Positions 1-6,654 of a stretch of 9,290 nucleotides of DNA are shown here, one piece after another; within the stretch, counting starts at the first letter, position 1, and each line of letters begins with the position of its first letter. A program made the position numbers and the translations under genes. This DNA comes from Rhodospirillales bacterium. Its GTDB lineage: Bacteria > Pseudomonadota > Alphaproteobacteria > Rhodospirillales > 2-02-FULL-58-16. The notes under the pieces are model-generated. The model did no database searches. It was given only the letters and a program-made list of their open reading frames with translations, and had not been told where the DNA came from. Location of the stretch: contig JAJFIG010000162.1 of NCBI GenBank assembly GCA_021775195.1, positions 1-9,290 of the forward strand, read 5' to 3'.

Positions 1-611
1 TGCAAGGCCTTGCGGCTGTCGCCGTTTTCGTCGTTGAAGCCAAACTTGGTCCACGGCGCCGGCCCGTGGCGGAAATTGATGCGGATGCCGACCCGTGCGG
101 GGCGGCCGACGGTTGCCGCCACCCGGGAGACGGCCTTGAGATCGTCGAAGCCGTCGATGTTGACGATTGCGCCCTCGCCCAGCGCCGTCTCCAGTTCCTC
201 GCGGGTCTTGTAGGGACCGTTGAAAATGATCTCGGCGGCGGGAACGCCGAGGGATCGGGCGAGCGTGTACTCCATGCCCGAGACGACCTCGGCCCAGGCG
301 CCTTCCTGATGCAGGACGGTGCAGATGGCGGGCAGATAATTGGTCTTGTAGGAGTAGGCGATCCGGGTGTCGATGCCGGCTTCGCTGAAGCAGCCGTGGA
401 ACCCGCGGTAGAGGGCGCGCAGCTTTTGCTCGGAGACGACGAACAGCGGCGAGCCGAAGCGGGCCGTCAGGTCGGCGACGTCATGGGGCTCGTCGAATTC
501 CGAGCCGGGCAGAATATCGGCGGCCAGGTGCTTGCTGACCGCGGTGAAGGTCAGGGGCTCGATATGCGGCGGTTCATAGGGCTTCAGGCCGGAGGGCGTC
601 GGGTCAGCCAT
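1..611 (-). CDS. Fold-III PLP-dependent decarboxylase (diaminopimelate/ornithine decarboxylase family), N-terminal part, cut by window edge
   Basis: The frame is open from an ATG at 611-609 to the left edge and gives 203 residues of the N-terminal alpha/beta barrel. The family's PLP lysine motif is clear: AYSYKTNYLPAI, with Lys89 as the expected Schiff-base residue. It is followed by EVVSGMEYTLA (compare DVVSGGE in LysA), a GPYKTREEL segment, NIDGF and VGIRINFRH...KFGF, all in the order found in diaminopimelate and ornithine-type decarboxylases. Such enzymes remove the alpha-carboxylate of an amino acid. The substrate cannot be told, because the C-terminal domain with the specificity helix and partner-site Cys/Asp lies outside the window. 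The start overlaps the end of the ATP-grasp gene by 8 nt, with AAGGGG upstream, so it is the fifth gene of the operon. An extension of about 40 residues precedes the barrel. This could be housekeeping LysA, but the ligase/PqqD context argues for a dedicated pathway enzyme. Confidence 0.9.
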   Translation of the reverse strand, partial: MADPTPSGLKPYEPPHIEPLTFTAVSKHLAADILPGSEFDEPHDVADLTARFGSPLFVVSEQKLRALYRGFHGCFSEAGIDTRIAYSYKTNYLPAICTVLHQEGAWAEVVSGMEYTLARSLGVPAAEIIFNGPYKTREELETALGEGAIVNIDGFDDLKAVSRVAATVGRPARVGIRINFRHGPAPWTKFGFNDENGDSRKAL

Positions 612-2742
612 GTTTGAGAACCCCTTTCGTGGCAATGGCGGCAAAGTCCCGAGGGCTGACGGGCAGTTCCTCGCAGCAACGCATGAACACCAGGTCGGAC
701 TTGATCGGGGGCGGCGTGTAGGGCTGACCCGCGGCCATACAGACGGCCTGGTAGGGATGGTTGACGCCAAGGGAAGCCGAATAGGAAATCCACGCCGTGA
801 AACGGGGATTGACCTCGATCAGGTAGAAGCGTTCGCGGCGTTTGTCGCGGATGAACTCGCCTTCCGTCGGACCGGTCCAGCGCAGATGGCGCAGAAGGTC
901 GGCAAAGGCGGCCTCGAGGGCGGGCTGGGATGACGGCACAGCCCCCCAGGTGCTGCCGCGGTCACAGCGCAGCATCTTCTTGATGGTCAACATGTCCCGG
1001 GTCTGGTGGTTGCGGTCGCAGACCGTGGCGACGGCGAAATGGTCACCATCGACGAGGGGCTGGACCAGTGCTTCGTCGTAGCCCTTCTCGCGCAGTTGTC
1101 GCCAGGCAGCGCGCGCGTCCTCGAGGCTGTCGACGGCGATACACTCTGAAATCGGCCCCTTGACTGCCACCGGCAAGCCGAGACGGCGGACGGCACGCAG
1201 CACCGCGGCCTCGGAATCGGCCCGGTAGGTGGTGGGTATGTCGAAAGCCCGCCACTTGCGGCGAATGTCGCCGGCGAACAGGTTGCTCTTGGAGCGCCGG
1301 TCGAAGGCCGACGACGACGGCAGCAGGGTCTTGATACCGAGACGGTCGAGATCACGTTCGATACTGATGAACCGGTGCATCTCGCCATCAAGGCTGGGCA
1401 AGAGGACGTCGAAGGGCGATTCGCGGTGGACCGCCTGGAGGCGCTCAAGCAGTGCCCGGGGATCGTCGGCCTCGGGCAGGCGGTAGACGGCGTCGAAGAT
1501 ATCACCCCGGTAGATGCCGGACTCGTAAGCACCGTAACCGAGACCGACGAGGCTGCTGACTTCGGGGACCTGGCGCAATGCCAACGCAGCACCGAGACCG
1601 GGATTGATGACATCCGCCGTGCCGATGCCGGTAAGGGCGACGCGAACCCCATGGCCATTGCGCTTGACCGCCTTGACGGAAGCGACTCCCTGCTCTTCAC
1701 GAAAGCGGTCGAGGCGGGTGACGTGCTTGAGCGGAACGGCGGTCTCGTGGACATTGCGCACGAACATGGTGCCGGCGCGGGGCCGGGCGGCGCGGCGCCG
1801 GGCGCCGGGCTCGAGCATCTCGCGCATCATCAGAGTCACCAGATTGCAACCGGCGAAGTGGGACAGCATGATCCACGACGGAAAGCGGCAGTTGATCTCC
1901 AGCAATATCAGCCTGTCGGAGCCATGAGGGCGGATGAACTCGAGCTCCAGCGGGCCGCGCCAGTCGAGAGTATCGAGGATGCGCTTGGCCTCGCGCTCGA
2001 TGGCGGGATCATCGATGACGGCACCGAAAATGCCCTTGCCGTCGGGGTTCTGGCCAAGCTTGCGCATGGCTACATGGCCGAGGCAGCCGCCATCGGCGGC
2101 AACCACCGCGGTGAAGTCGAACTCCTCGCCGGCAACGGATTCCTGAAGCAGCACACCGCCGCCCCAGCGGGCGTGCAGCTTCCTGGCTTCGACGCGGGCC
2201 TGTTCGACGCTGCCGACATGCTTGGCTCCGGTAACCGTGCCCTTGACCACCAGGGGGAATCCGAACTGCTCGGCGTGCAGCCCGACGTCGTTCATGTCGA
2301 GGACATGGATGGTCCTGGGGGTGCGGATGTCGTGTTCGTACGCGAACAGCGGCAGGCGCAGCTTGCTGGTGGCGTAGACGCTCTCCGACGAGGGCAGCAG
2401 CGTACGGATACCGGCCCGGGCGAGGCGGTCGGAAAGGCGAGCATAGATGGGCACTTCCAGATCCAGGCAGGGAATGACGGCGTCGATGCCGTGGTTTTCG
2501 TGAATTTCCAGCAGCCGCTCGAAGGTCGCCTCGTCACCATCGGTGAGGGACGGCATCAGGTGGAGGTGATCGGCCATACCGGGCATCCAGGCGCCGGTCA
2601 TCATCGAATCGTAACCGAGGGCGTGGACGACCACCCGGCCCGGCCAGCCGTCACGGAGGGCACGGGCAACAGGCGTGCCGGGGTGGGGGTTGTTGAGACC
2701 GCCGAACCCGGATACCGCAATATGGAGGTCAGCCTTTTTCAT
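604..2742 (-). CDS. Tandem ATP-grasp ligase (carbamoyl-phosphate-synthase-large-subunit-like), 712 aa
   Basis: The protein consists of two homologous halves, each a Rossmann-like pre-ATP-grasp domain plus an ATP-grasp domain. Half one (about 1-320) has DAVIPCLDLE at 87-96, GIRTLLPSS at 111-119, VVKG with Lys167, LLQE at 198-201, and the metal/ATP signature LLEINCRF with Glu282, Asn284 and Arg286. Half two (about 365-690) repeats these as DVLLPSLDGE, GIKTLLPSS, VAVKG with Lys528, and LIEVNPRF with Glu643, Asn645 and Arg647. Both halves therefore keep the catalytic residues. ATP-grasp enzymes activate a carboxylate as acyl-phosphate and join it to an amine or thiol. CarB uses such a duplication for two ATP-dependent steps, but at about 1070 residues it is far longer, and this protein lacks the oligomerisation and allosteric domains. 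The start overlaps the pqqD-like stop by 14 nt and the end overlaps the decarboxylase by 8 nt. The substrate is unknown; a peptide or amide ligase is inferred. Confidence 0.88.
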   Translation of the reverse strand: MKKADLHIAVSGFGGLNNPHPGTPVARALRDGWPGRVVVHALGYDSMMTGAWMPGMADHLHLMPSLTDGDEATFERLLEIHENHGIDAVIPCLDLEVPIYARLSDRLARAGIRTLLPSSESVYATSKLRLPLFAYEHDIRTPRTIHVLDMNDVGLHAEQFGFPLVVKGTVTGAKHVGSVEQARVEARKLHARWGGGVLLQESVAGEEFDFTAVVAADGGCLGHVAMRKLGQNPDGKGIFGAVIDDPAIEREAKRILDTLDWRGPLELEFIRPHGSDRLILLEINCRFPSWIMLSHFAGCNLVTLMMREMLEPGARRRAARPRAGTMFVRNVHETAVPLKHVTRLDRFREEQGVASVKAVKRNGHGVRVALTGIGTADVINPGLGAALALRQVPEVSSLVGLGYGAYESGIYRGDIFDAVYRLPEADDPRALLERLQAVHRESPFDVLLPSLDGEMHRFISIERDLDRLGIKTLLPSSSAFDRRSKSNLFAGDIRRKWRAFDIPTTYRADSEAAVLRAVRRLGLPVAVKGPISECIAVDSLEDARAAWRQLREKGYDEALVQPLVDGDHFAVATVCDRNHQTRDMLTIKKMLRCDRGSTWGAVPSSQPALEAAFADLLRHLRWTGPTEGEFIRDKRRERFYLIEVNPRFTAWISYSASLGVNHPYQAVCMAAGQPYTPPPIKSDLVFMRCCEELPVSPRDFAAIATKGVLKHG

Positions 2743-3007
2743 CTACCAACCCCATGGCCGACAGCCTGTGGATGAAGCCCATGACGTCCTTGCGGGCATC
2801 GGCTTCCGGGACATCGAATCGGGCCTGCAACGCGGCGACAAGATCGGCGACGCCGGCCTTGGACCTGAGGGCATGAAGGAGGACCCAGGCGGTTTCGTTG
2901 CACGAAACCATGGTGGCGCTGTGGGTGTCGACCATGACGCCGTCGGTATCGTCCTTGTCACCCTCGAGGTTGACGAAGTTCCTCAATGCAAATCTGCGTT
3001 CGCTCAT
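2729..3007 (-). CDS. PqqD-like small protein (RRE-type peptide-binding fold), 92 aa
   Basis: The 92-residue product matches the PqqD family in size and pattern: a beta-rich N-terminal half (FVNLEGDKDDTDGVMVDT), the diagnostic SCNETAWVLLHAL stretch at about 35-47 (family pattern: Asn, hydrophobic helix, short loop), then VADLVAALQARF and a C-terminal DVMGFIHRLSAMGLV helix. PqqD and its relatives form the RiPP recognition element, which binds a precursor peptide and presents it to a modifying enzyme. No pqqA, pqqC, pqqE or radical-SAM gene is visible here, so a role in PQQ synthesis is not supported. The ATG at 3007-3005 has GAGGGG just upstream and lies 10 bp after the TPR gene stop. The stop lies inside the ATP-grasp gene start. 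The stoichiometric coupling suggests that it works with the ATP-grasp enzyme; that is inference. Confidence 0.82.
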   Translation of the reverse strand: MSERRFALRNFVNLEGDKDDTDGVMVDTHSATMVSCNETAWVLLHALRSKAGVADLVAALQARFDVPEADARKDVMGFIHRLSAMGLVDEKG

Positions 3008-3017
3008 GGCGGGCCCC

Positions 3018-5564
3018 TCAGCTCTTCTTGGCTTTCATTACCGCGATGCCCTGCCAGGCATCGGGATAGCCCGGCGAGACCAGGAGTGCTCGCCGGAAAT
3101 TCATCGCCGCCCCCTTGGGATCGCCCAGGGCAAGGAGGCTGTAACCCATCCCGGTCAGGGCATCGGTCCACTTCGAATGGGCTTGGAGAACGGTGCCGAA
3201 CTGGGCCGCGGCCTCCCGGGCGTTGCCCTGGCGCAGGTAACTCCAGGCAAGAGTCGATCCGGCGTCGTAGACGATGCGCCAGCGCCGGTTGGTGCCGGGA
3301 ATGGGAATTACCTCGCTGACCGGTTCCAGTCCCTCGTGCTCGAAGCGGACGGCGCGCAGCAGGTCGGCATTGGCCTCGCGGTAACGGCCCTGGCGAAAAT
3401 GTGCGAAACCGCGGATGCGCAGCGCCTGCGGGTCGGTGCCCCCGGCCTTGATATAAGCGTCGGCACGGGCCACGGCGCCGGCATTGTCGCCGGCGAAGAA
3501 GAGGCCGCGGGCGAGGGCAAGATAGGCGTCGCGGGCGCTCGCCGGTTCAAGGCCGAGATCGTCGAAGGCGGGATGGATGTAAATCGGTGCCAGGGTGGCG
3601 GCACGAAGGGCGCTATCGGCCGCCTGACGCCATTGTCCCAGACCCTTGTAGGTCTTGGCATAGAGGAAATTGATATCGGGTGAATCGGGATAGGACGCAT
3701 CGCCGAGATCAAGAATCGCCTTGGCGGTCTTAAACTGCCCCGCCTTGATGAGTTGGACGACAGGAAAGGTGTAAGACGCCAGCACCTGCTTGGAATGCTC
3801 CGACAGGGCCGCCATCAGATGCATGGAGGCGGTGGAATAATCACGGCGGGCCAGGGCGGCGTAGCCCAACCCCTTGCGCGAGAGATAGGCGCCGGGGTGG
3901 GCCTTGAGGTTTTTCCTGAAGGCACGCTCGGCGCCTGTGATGTCTTTGCGGTAGAGGATAAGCCAGGCGAGACCATCGTCGATCTTCCACAGGAAATCGG
4001 CGGGGGCGTGCTTGCGGGCGCGCTCGAACTGGCCCTTGGCGCGATCGAACTGGCCAGCCTCGGCCAGGGCCCAGGCCTGGGCGTAAAGGGTCGGATGAGG
4101 TTCGGCTGTAGCCTTGAGCCCCTCCTTGGCGGACGCGAAGTTCGGATCGATCTTGAGGGCCGCCTGAAAGGCCTGTACGGCCTGGGCGATGCGACCAAGG
4201 GACAGCAACGACCAGCCGCGGCCGGTCTCGGTGGCCGGGTTGTTGGTTTTCGCAAATCGCCGTTGATGAGATTGGAAGGCGGTCAGGGCGCGTTCGTAAA
4301 GGCCGTCGAAATAGAGCCTCCAGGTCCCGTTGAGGGGCTCGTTCATGCGGGCGACGGTATGGGTCAGTCCCTCTTTGGCCGCCACGTTGTCGGGATCGAT
4401 GTCGAGGGCCGCAATGAAGACCGCCTCGGCTTCACGCAAGCGGCCGGCGTCCTGGAGATTGCGGCCCAAGCCGACCCGGAAGGCGGCGATCCGCGGGTGT
4501 TCGTCCGCCAACTGATCGTAAACGGCAATGCCCTTGCGATGGCCACCGATCCTTTCGATAACGGCATCGAGAACTTCGACCAGCGCCGGGGCATGTTCGG
4601 TCCTGCCCAGCCCCTTCCGGGCCTGACGGAGGGCTTCGTCGTAATTGCCCTCGATCAGGGCGATGCGCGCCAGCCCGTCGTAATGAAGGTAGTAATCGGG
4701 ATCGCGGGAGGCACCCTGGCGGAGGAGGTCGCGGGCGCGGTCGAATTCACCCTCCCACATGGCGATCCAGGCACGGCCGAGAAGGCCGTCCTTATGGAAG
4801 GCCCAGCCGGCGAAGTGGACGTCCCAGACGTCGTCGGCAAGGGCGGCGTCGATCTCGGGCGGGTTATAACGGAAATGGGCGCCGGCCTGCTTCATGTCGC
4901 CGCGAGCGAAGGCGACCCAGCCGAGGCCGCCGGCGATATCCCATTGTTCGAGGACCTGGCCGCCACGGGCGCGGGCACGAAGAAAATGCTCCTCGGCCTC
5001 GTTGAGTCTGCCCTGCCTGTAGTGGGTCCAGCCGAGGCCGATGGGGGCCTGGACCTCAAGCGGATCAAGCTGTTGGACACGGCTGAACATGCCCTGGGCG
5101 GCGTCGGTACTGCCGAGCTTGAAGTCACTCCAGGCAGCAACAAGGAGGGCGCGCTTGTTGTCGGGATTGCGGGCCAGCACTTCCCCGGCCAGCCTGCGGG
5201 CCTCGCGGTGTTCCCGGTTGCCGAGGGTGTATTCGGCGCGTTCCAGGGTATCGTCGGGCCGGTAGGCGGCCATCTTCCTGGCCATTTTCTCCTTGTAGCC
5301 GGACAGGGTCTTCTCGTAGCCGGCCACGGTCTCCTTGACGTCCTCGGCGGTGACGCCGCAGGCGGCGAGGGACAACAAAACCACCAGCACCAGCAAACCG
5401 AAGATGGTCCGCTTGGCGAGGCCGATGGACGAGAAATCGATGCTGGAAACCGTCAGGCCGCGAAGCGTGGGCTCCGGAAGCAGGGAATCTCGGACCTGAG
5501 GGCCGTCGCCCACAGGGCGGGGCCGGCGCGGAGCATCGTCCGGCCGCTTGCCGAAACCGGTCAT
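3018..5564 (-). CDS. Large TPR-repeat protein with putative lipoprotein signal, 848 aa
   Basis: I place the start at the ATG at 5564-5562. It forms an ATGA overlap with the GNAT stop and has AAGGGGGAGG 6 nt upstream; another ATG at 5588 extends the frame by 8 residues but has a weak ribosome site. After a 50-residue basic, proline-rich lead comes KRTIFGLLVLVVLLSLAAC, a hydrophobic segment ending in a lipobox with Cys69 followed by Gly. The rest is a long array of about a dozen TPR-like helical pairs, for example NEAEEHFLRA, AEAVFIAALDIDP, AQAVQAFQAALKIDP, AERAFRKNLKAHP and AAMNFRRALLVSP. TPR arrays are protein-binding scaffolds. If lipidated, it would face the periplasm, anchored in the inner or outer membrane; with no Asp at +2, outer-membrane sorting is possible. 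Its partner is unknown. Its place in the operon suggests a scaffold or export role for the pathway product. Confidence 0.87.
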   Translation of the reverse strand: MTGFGKRPDDAPRRPRPVGDGPQVRDSLLPEPTLRGLTVSSIDFSSIGLAKRTIFGLLVLVVLLSLAACGVTAEDVKETVAGYEKTLSGYKEKMARKMAAYRPDDTLERAEYTLGNREHREARRLAGEVLARNPDNKRALLVAAWSDFKLGSTDAAQGMFSRVQQLDPLEVQAPIGLGWTHYRQGRLNEAEEHFLRARARGGQVLEQWDIAGGLGWVAFARGDMKQAGAHFRYNPPEIDAALADDVWDVHFAGWAFHKDGLLGRAWIAMWEGEFDRARDLLRQGASRDPDYYLHYDGLARIALIEGNYDEALRQARKGLGRTEHAPALVEVLDAVIERIGGHRKGIAVYDQLADEHPRIAAFRVGLGRNLQDAGRLREAEAVFIAALDIDPDNVAAKEGLTHTVARMNEPLNGTWRLYFDGLYERALTAFQSHQRRFAKTNNPATETGRGWSLLSLGRIAQAVQAFQAALKIDPNFASAKEGLKATAEPHPTLYAQAWALAEAGQFDRAKGQFERARKHAPADFLWKIDDGLAWLILYRKDITGAERAFRKNLKAHPGAYLSRKGLGYAALARRDYSTASMHLMAALSEHSKQVLASYTFPVVQLIKAGQFKTAKAILDLGDASYPDSPDINFLYAKTYKGLGQWRQAADSALRAATLAPIYIHPAFDDLGLEPASARDAYLALARGLFFAGDNAGAVARADAYIKAGGTDPQALRIRGFAHFRQGRYREANADLLRAVRFEHEGLEPVSEVIPIPGTNRRWRIVYDAGSTLAWSYLRQGNAREAAAQFGTVLQAHSKWTDALTGMGYSLLALGDPKGAAMNFRRALLVSPGYPDAWQGIAVMKAKKS

Positions 5565-6085
5565 GACCCGCCTCCCCCTTCCCTCCATTCATCATGGAGA
5601 TTGGAGAACAGGAGGCGGTCGACCCATTCGCCGCGACGCCAGGCGTCCTGACGCAGGCGCCCCTCCTCGACGAAGCCGGCGCGCTCGTGAATGACGAGCG
5701 CCCCCTTATCGTGTTCGAGGATGTCGGATTCGATCTTGTGCAGGTTGAGCTGACTGAACCCGTGTTCAACGACCTGGCGGATTACCGCCGTCCCCAGGCC
5801 CTGGCCCCAGCGTCGGCGATCGCCGATGACGATGGAGTAGCGCGCCGTGCGGCGGCTGGGATCGGGTTCGTAGAAACTGGTGACGCCGGCGAATGCACCG
5901 TCGCAATCGATTGACCAAAGACACCAGGCCTCGCGCAACAGGATGGCCTCGACCCGGGCCACCGAAAGGGGCCGCTGGGCACTGTCGTCGAGCCAGATGG
6001 AAACCTCCGGATCGGCGAGAAAGTGGGTGTAGGGGATAACGTCCTCGTAGCGGGGAGGCCGGAGGACAAAGGGCGGGCAAGCCAC
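5561..6085 (-). CDS. GNAT-family N-acetyltransferase, RimJ/RimL type, 174 aa
   Basis: The product has the order typical of RimJ/RimL-like GNAT enzymes: an N-terminal LRPPRYEDVIPYTHFLADPEV segment, a central beta-strand region (ARYSIVIGDRR), motif A as RRWGQGLGTA at 91-100 (the acetyl-CoA pyrophosphate loop, Q/RxxGxG/A), then NLHKIESDILEHDKGALVIHERAGF, where Asn/Lys-rich motif B meets the AGF of the last helix. These enzymes transfer acetyl from acetyl-CoA to an amine, for instance on a protein N-terminus, aminoglycoside, polyamine or amino acid. The start is GTG at 6085-6083 with AGGAG 8 nt upstream. It is the first gene behind the predicted promoter and overlaps the TPR gene by 4 nt (ATGA). 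In an operon with a decarboxylase that may make an amine, acetylation of that amine or of a pathway intermediate is a reasonable guess. Confidence 0.9.
   Translation of the reverse strand: MACPPFVLRPPRYEDVIPYTHFLADPEVSIWLDDSAQRPLSVARVEAILLREAWCLWSIDCDGAFAGVTSFYEPDPSRRTARYSIVIGDRRRWGQGLGTAVIRQVVEHGFSQLNLHKIESDILEHDKGALVIHERAGFVEEGRLRQDAWRRGEWVDRLLFSNLHDEWREGGGGS
5571..5580 (-). promoter_or_regulatory. Ribosome binding site deciding the TPR gene start
   Basis: AAGGGGGAGG on the minus strand ends 6 nt before the ATG at 5564. This strong site favours 5564 over the upstream ATG at 5588, which lacks a comparable sequence. Confidence 0.6.
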
Positions 6086-6093
6086 GGCGGGGT

Positions 6094-6098
6094 CTCCT
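6094..6098 (-). promoter_or_regulatory. Ribosome binding site for the GTG-started GNAT gene
   Basis: On the minus strand AGGAG lies 8 nt before the GTG at 6085. This supports GTG as the true start, as no ATG in frame lies nearby. Confidence 0.6.
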
Positions 6099-6148
6099 GC
6101 TGTGAATGCGATGAAACCCTTAACGGGAAATATAATTAATTAATAATT

Positions 6149-6177
6149 AATATATAATATAATAATAATTATGTCAA
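6149..6177 (-). promoter_or_regulatory. Sigma-70-type promoter of the GNAT-to-decarboxylase operon
   Basis: On the minus strand TTGACA (6177-6172) is followed after exactly 17 nt by TATATT (6154-6149). That is a perfect -35 and a 5/6 -10 at ideal spacing. It predicts transcription starting near 6142, about 57 nt before the GTG start of the GNAT gene. No other convincing promoter was found inside the operon. A 10-bp inverted repeat (6163-6172 and 6183-6192) flanks the -35 and could be an operator. Confidence 0.6.
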
Positions 6178-6192
6178 CGATAATAATTATTA
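6163..6192. repeat. 10-bp AT-only inverted repeat flanking the operon -35 box
   Basis: TAATAATTAT at 6163-6172 and its reverse complement ATAATTATTA at 6183-6192 form a perfect dyad with a 10-nt spacer that contains most of the TTGACA. A second direct copy of TAATAATTAT begins at 6181. In such an AT-rich tract some symmetry is expected by chance, so an operator role is tentative. Confidence 0.4.
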
Positions 6193-6391
6193 ACAAATTT
6201 CAAATAATCAAAATTACTTAAAAACCATTGAAATTCGGGTAGCTTGAGAATATGCCCGGATGCCTTGGTTTGCCTGGAAATCGCGCCCAGGTTTCCCCCG
6301 CCGCCTGGACGGGGCTGGCGTTAAAGGGTGAAAAATGCCAGTTGGCGAAAGGGCAGAATTTTTCGGTGGCGGTGGTCGGTATCACCACCCC

Positions 6392-6420
6392 TGGCACGGG
6401 CCGCAAATTGTAATTAGGAT
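6392..6420 (+). promoter_or_regulatory. Possible promoter of selC
   Basis: TGGCAC (6392-6397), a 17-nt spacer and TAGGAT (6415-6420) lie just before the tRNA 5' end at 6428. This resembles a weak sigma-70 promoter whose transcript would begin at or next to the mature tRNA. The -35 match is poor. Confidence 0.3.
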
Positions 6421-6427
6421 CGGCGGT

Positions 6428-6519
6428 GGAGGAGTTTCGTCCGCGGTCGGGCGCCCGGTCTTCAAAACCGGTGAGGGGCGTCATACGTCCCTTGGGTTCG
6501 ACTCCCACCTCTTCCGCCA
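6428..6519 (+). tRNA. selC: tRNA-Sec (selenocysteine, anticodon TCA)
   Basis: The gene gives a 92-nt RNA, CCA included, with the hallmarks of tRNA-Sec. It has a 6-bp D stem with a 4-nt loop (CGTCCG/CGGGCG), an anticodon stem CCGGT/ACCGG around loop CTTCAAA with TCA at 6462-6464, a long 8-bp variable arm (6474-6481 with 6485-6492, one G-U pair), a TTCGACT T loop, discriminator G, and encoded CCA at 6517-6519. The acceptor stem GGAGGAG (6428-6434) pairs with CTCTTCC (6509-6515) through one G-U; the eighth position, T6435 against C6508, does not pair, and the T stem has 4 pairs. It decodes UGA in selenoprotein mRNAs together with SelA, SelB, SelD and a SECIS element, none of which is encoded here. 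Its presence implies that the organism makes selenoproteins, for instance a formate dehydrogenase. Confidence 0.93.
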
Positions 6520-6653
6520 ATTATTTTTGCTTATACGTGATTTTTCAATGAGTTAAAATTTAAAAAACGCGCGTATCCACAAATTAACCCACAATTCTGG
6601 CGCGGCTGTTGGCAGTCACGGGCACCAACCTTCCTGACGCCCGCCTAGTCTAA
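6520..6653. other. Intergenic DNA between selC and the IS remnant
   Basis: No gene is seen. Two T runs (6524-6528 and 6541-6545) follow the tRNA and may help end its transcript, but no separate hairpin precedes them. An AT-rich patch at 6546-6567 is followed by GTATCCACA, an isolated near-match to a DnaA box. GCACCAACCTT occurs at 6622-6632 and again at 6656-6666. Confidence 0.5.
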
Positions 6654-6654
6654 T

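Larger units (their letters stand above)
6086..6427. other. Non-coding region between the operon and selC, with an AT-rich tract at about 6121-6235
   Basis: No supportable gene was found on either strand. The first part is the 5' leader of the operon. Positions 6121-6235 are almost entirely A and T, in sharp contrast to the GC-rich genes around them, and hold the operon promoter. The stretch 6236-6427 returns to mixed composition and has only weak hairpins: GAAAAAT at 6330-6336 pairs with ATTTTTC at 6358-6364, and GGTGGT at 6371-6376 pairs with ACCACC at 6384-6389. Neither is convincing as a terminator. Confidence 0.6.

Noticed and set aside
1375..2775. 466-residue open frame on the plus strand opposite the ATP-grasp gene
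   Set aside because: The minus-strand protein has full family motifs; the plus frame is a shadow caused by GC-rich codon bias and has no recognisable domains.
3753..5651. 632-residue open frame on the plus strand opposite the TPR gene
   Set aside because: It is Gly/Ala/Glu-rich without domains and antisense to a clear TPR protein; long antisense frames are usual in GC-rich DNA.
6330..6364. GAAAAAT/ATTTTTC inverted repeat as a bidirectional terminator
   Set aside because: A 21-nt loop and an AT-only stem make a weak hairpin, and no gene ends next to it.
6392..6410. TGGCAC followed by GC/TTG, suggesting a sigma-54 promoter
   Set aside because: The GC of the -12 element is two bases out of place relative to the GG of the -24, so the strict spacing fails.
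6218..6556. Open frames on both strands across the selC gene
   Set aside because: They overlap a well-supported tRNA, and their sequences look like translated tRNA and flanks.
6546..6590. AT-rich patch with GTATCCACA, suggesting a replication origin
   Set aside because: Only one imperfect DnaA-box match is seen, and there is no box cluster or replication gene.
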